Of a stretch of DNA of 64,000 nt, positions 62,468 to 64,000 are shown in pieces (position 1 is the first letter of the stretch; each line of letters opens with the position of its first letter). This DNA comes from Chryseobacterium sp. FH1 (GTDB lineage: Bacteria > Bacteroidota > Bacteroidia > Flavobacteriales > Weeksellaceae). The stretch is from contig NZ_JPLZ01000006.1 in the NCBI RefSeq assembly GCF_000735135.1, forward strand, positions 1,426,001 to 1,490,000, in the 5' to 3' direction. The notes under the pieces are model-generated. The model did not search any database. It had not been told where the DNA came from and saw nothing but the letters and a program-made list of their open reading frames with translations. A program made the position numbers and the translations under genes.

Positions 62468-63016
62468 TTAGAGTTTATTCAGTTTATTGACGAGATAGCT
62501 TATCATTTGTGCGACATTTTCGGCAGGGAGCGCAAAATCACTTTCGACCCAATTTTTGATAACGGCAATGCTCCCTTTTTCACCAAATTGATAAGCCATT
62601 TCAACAAAAGGTTTTGTTTCAGGCGTCAATTCAATTTGATCTTCCACCGGAAAATTATTTCGGACACTTGTCAGAATACGCGATAAAATGCCACTTCCAT
62701 CACCTTTTGTAAAAACGATCTTGCTCATTTCTTTGTCATTTTCCAATAGTTGACAGCTTAGCAAGATCACCTCGTCCATATTGTAGCTTTTGCGCAGTAC
62801 GGCCGACAATTTCTCAAAAACCTCTTCTTCCAGCTCCAGCAATATATCAAGCGGAATGGCGTAATGACGATAAAATGAATTTCTATTGACGTCAGCTTTA
62901 TTGCATAATTCTGTAATGGTGATCTGACTCAGTTCCTTTCCTTTCAAAAGATCAAACAATCCTTCTCGCAATAGTTTCTTGGTGTATTGCACTCTTCGGT
63001 CTTTTCTTAATTCCAT
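62468..63016 (-). CDS. TetR/AcrR-family regulator
   Basis: 182 residues. N-terminal HTH: KLLREGLFDLLKGKELSQIT, ITELCNKADVNRNSFYRHYA (recognition helix). The C-terminal helical domain (about residues 60-182) with LILSCQ-like segments fits the TetR_C group that senses small molecules; ligand unknown. Divergent from the epimerase gene at 63232, which it may regulate across the 215-base gap. Confidence 0.9.
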   Translation of the reverse strand: MELRKDRRVQYTKKLLREGLFDLLKGKELSQITITELCNKADVNRNSFYRHYAIPLDILLELEEEVFEKLSAVLRKSYNMDEVILLSCQLLENDKEMSKIVFTKGDGSGILSRILTSVRNNFPVEDQIELTPETKPFVEMAYQFGEKGSIAVIKNWVESDFALPAENVAQMISYLVNKLNKL

Positions 63017-63231
63017 CTTAATTTTTTTGAGTAATGCTACAAAATCTTAAGTTTTTGCTACTTATCGTACAGAGTTTGTGGCTTTGCAACCTTAATTTAA
63101 TCACAGATTTTTAGCTTTACATTGTGATCATAGTAAAGCGCTATGTTAGATAATGAACAAAATGTATAACAAATCAAAAGAATTTGATACACATCACGGT
63201 TTATTCTACAAATTATTCTAATTTAAAAAAA

Positions 63232-64000
63232 ATGAAAGATAAGATAGTAAGTACAAAAAAAAGAATTCTTCTTACTGGTGCATCTGGTACGGTGGGCTTC
63301 GAAACTTTAAAGCATTTGCTGAAGGTTCCCAATTATGAAATCACCGTTTTCGATATAAAAACGCCAAGATCAGTTAAAAAATTAATGCCTTTTAAAGATC
63401 GTGTAGAAATCGTGTATGGTGACATCAGCAATTACTCAGCGGTGGAAAAGGTGAGCCAAGATAAGGATATTGCACTTCATCTCGCCGCGATCATTCCGCC
63501 GATGGCAGATATAGATCCCGAATTGGCCTATCGTATCAATGTGCAAGGAACAGAAAATCTGATTCGTGCTTTGGAAGAACATTCACCCCAATGTTATTTG
63601 CTTTTCAGCTCCAGCATTTCTGTTTATGGCGATCGCTTGAGCAACCCCAAAATTTCCGTGAATGATCCCTTGAGACCAAGCGCAGGCGATAGATATGGTG
63701 AGACCAAAGTTTTATGTGAAAAAGCAATACTTGGATCTAAATTGTCGTGGTCTATCTTTCGTCTGGCGGCGATTATGGGGAATCACAAGATCTCCAAACT
63801 GATGTTTCATATGCCACTCGATACGCCAATGGAAATCTGTACACCTGAAGATACTGGAAGGGCCTTTGCCAATGCGATTGTTTTCCAAGGTCAACTTAGA
63901 TACCAGATTTTTAACCTAGGTGGAGGAGAAGACTGCGTAATTTCGTACCGCTCCTTTCTTACAAAAATGTTCGATGTATTTGGACTTGGGGACGCAAACT
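63232..64000 (+). CDS. NAD-dependent epimerase/dehydratase, partial (runs off window)
   Basis: About 256 residues visible from ATG 63232. Extended SDR fold: NAD loop ILLTGASGTVGFETLKHL, LHLAAIIPP strand, and FSSSISVYGDRLS with YGETKVLCEKA, the YxxxK catalytic pair. A sugar-nucleotide or related 2-keto reductase; substrate not told. No stop before the window end. Divergent from the TetR gene. Confidence 0.88.
   Translation, partial: MKDKIVSTKKRILLTGASGTVGFETLKHLLKVPNYEITVFDIKTPRSVKKLMPFKDRVEIVYGDISNYSAVEKVSQDKDIALHLAAIIPPMADIDPELAYRINVQGTENLIRALEEHSPQCYLLFSSSISVYGDRLSNPKISVNDPLRPSAGDRYGETKVLCEKAILGSKLSWSIFRLAAIMGNHKISKLMFHMPLDTPMEICTPEDTGRAFANAIVFQGQLRYQIFNLGGGEDCVISYRSFLTKMFDVFGLGDAN

Overview
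The window reads as a Bacteroidota chromosome, most likely Flavobacteriia of the Chryseobacterium/Weeksellaceae type. The evidence is AT-rich DNA, promoters with TTTG plus TAnnTTTG boxes in place of sigma-70 boxes, four proteins with a type IX secretion (T9SS) sorting tail, a GLPGLI-family protein, a small histone H1-like protein and an rpsF-rpsR-rplI operon. The genus is inferred, not proven.

Layout. 1-20.5 kb is mostly core genome: a sigma-factor fragment, GLPGLI protein, purB-purL, apaG, a DnaQ-like exonuclease, a glycosyltransferase plus lipid A-type acyltransferase pair, a thioredoxin-like protein, rpsF-rpsR-rplI, a T9SS GEVED protein, a ClC channel with folP, DUF2891, and a run of DUF1599, DoxX-like, kinase-like, TerB-like and tpiA genes. 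mce and a CAU tRNA follow. Past the tRNA lies an accessory region: an IS3-type transposase remnant, then a type I restriction-modification locus (hsdM-hsdS-...-hsdR, 23.4-36.9 kb). Three more defence-type genes sit between hsdS and hsdR: two GHKL ATPases, each with a C-terminal nuclease-like motif, and a DUF262/DUF1524 (GmrSD-like) protein. A short leftover hsdS tail lies between the two ATPase genes.

37.2-40.0 kb holds the most striking locus. A divergent XRE regulator is followed by a strong housekeeping-type promoter, a highly structured non-coding stretch, an ECF-type sigma factor (37828-38643) and, one base later, a compact 378-residue Cas12f/TnpB-like protein (38645-39781). Its RuvC-I Asp is Asn, the RuvC-II Glu is Lys, and it stops inside a degenerate zinc ribbon, so it should be nuclease-dead. 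The 3' untranslated part carries a repeat-like segment complementary to the upstream structured RNA (10-bp and 6-bp blocks), followed by a possible guide and a strong terminator. This looks like an RNA-guided transcription activation module: dead Cas12f plus guide RNA plus dedicated sigma factor. An 11-nt sequence at the presumed repeat/guide junction also occurs in the leader upstream of the sigma gene, which suggests either self-targeting or part of the RNA scaffold.

40.2-50.2 kb holds a one-protein hybrid two-component regulator and a co-directional run of small lipoproteins and secreted proteins of unknown function (one frameshifted), a cupin protein and a T9SS protein. 50.6-64 kb is mixed: a lamin-tail T9SS protein, DUF4142, a DUF421 protein with a zinc ribbon, a Crp/Fnr regulator, a lone response regulator, an FG-GAP T9SS protein, a TIGR03032 protein, cysC, a FAD/NAD(P)-binding protein, a retropepsin-like protein, the histone H1-like protein, a TetR regulator and the start of an NAD-dependent epimerase running off the end. 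Two copies (15.6 and 58.8 kb) and one partial copy (40.1 kb) of a palindromic MITE-like repeat are present.
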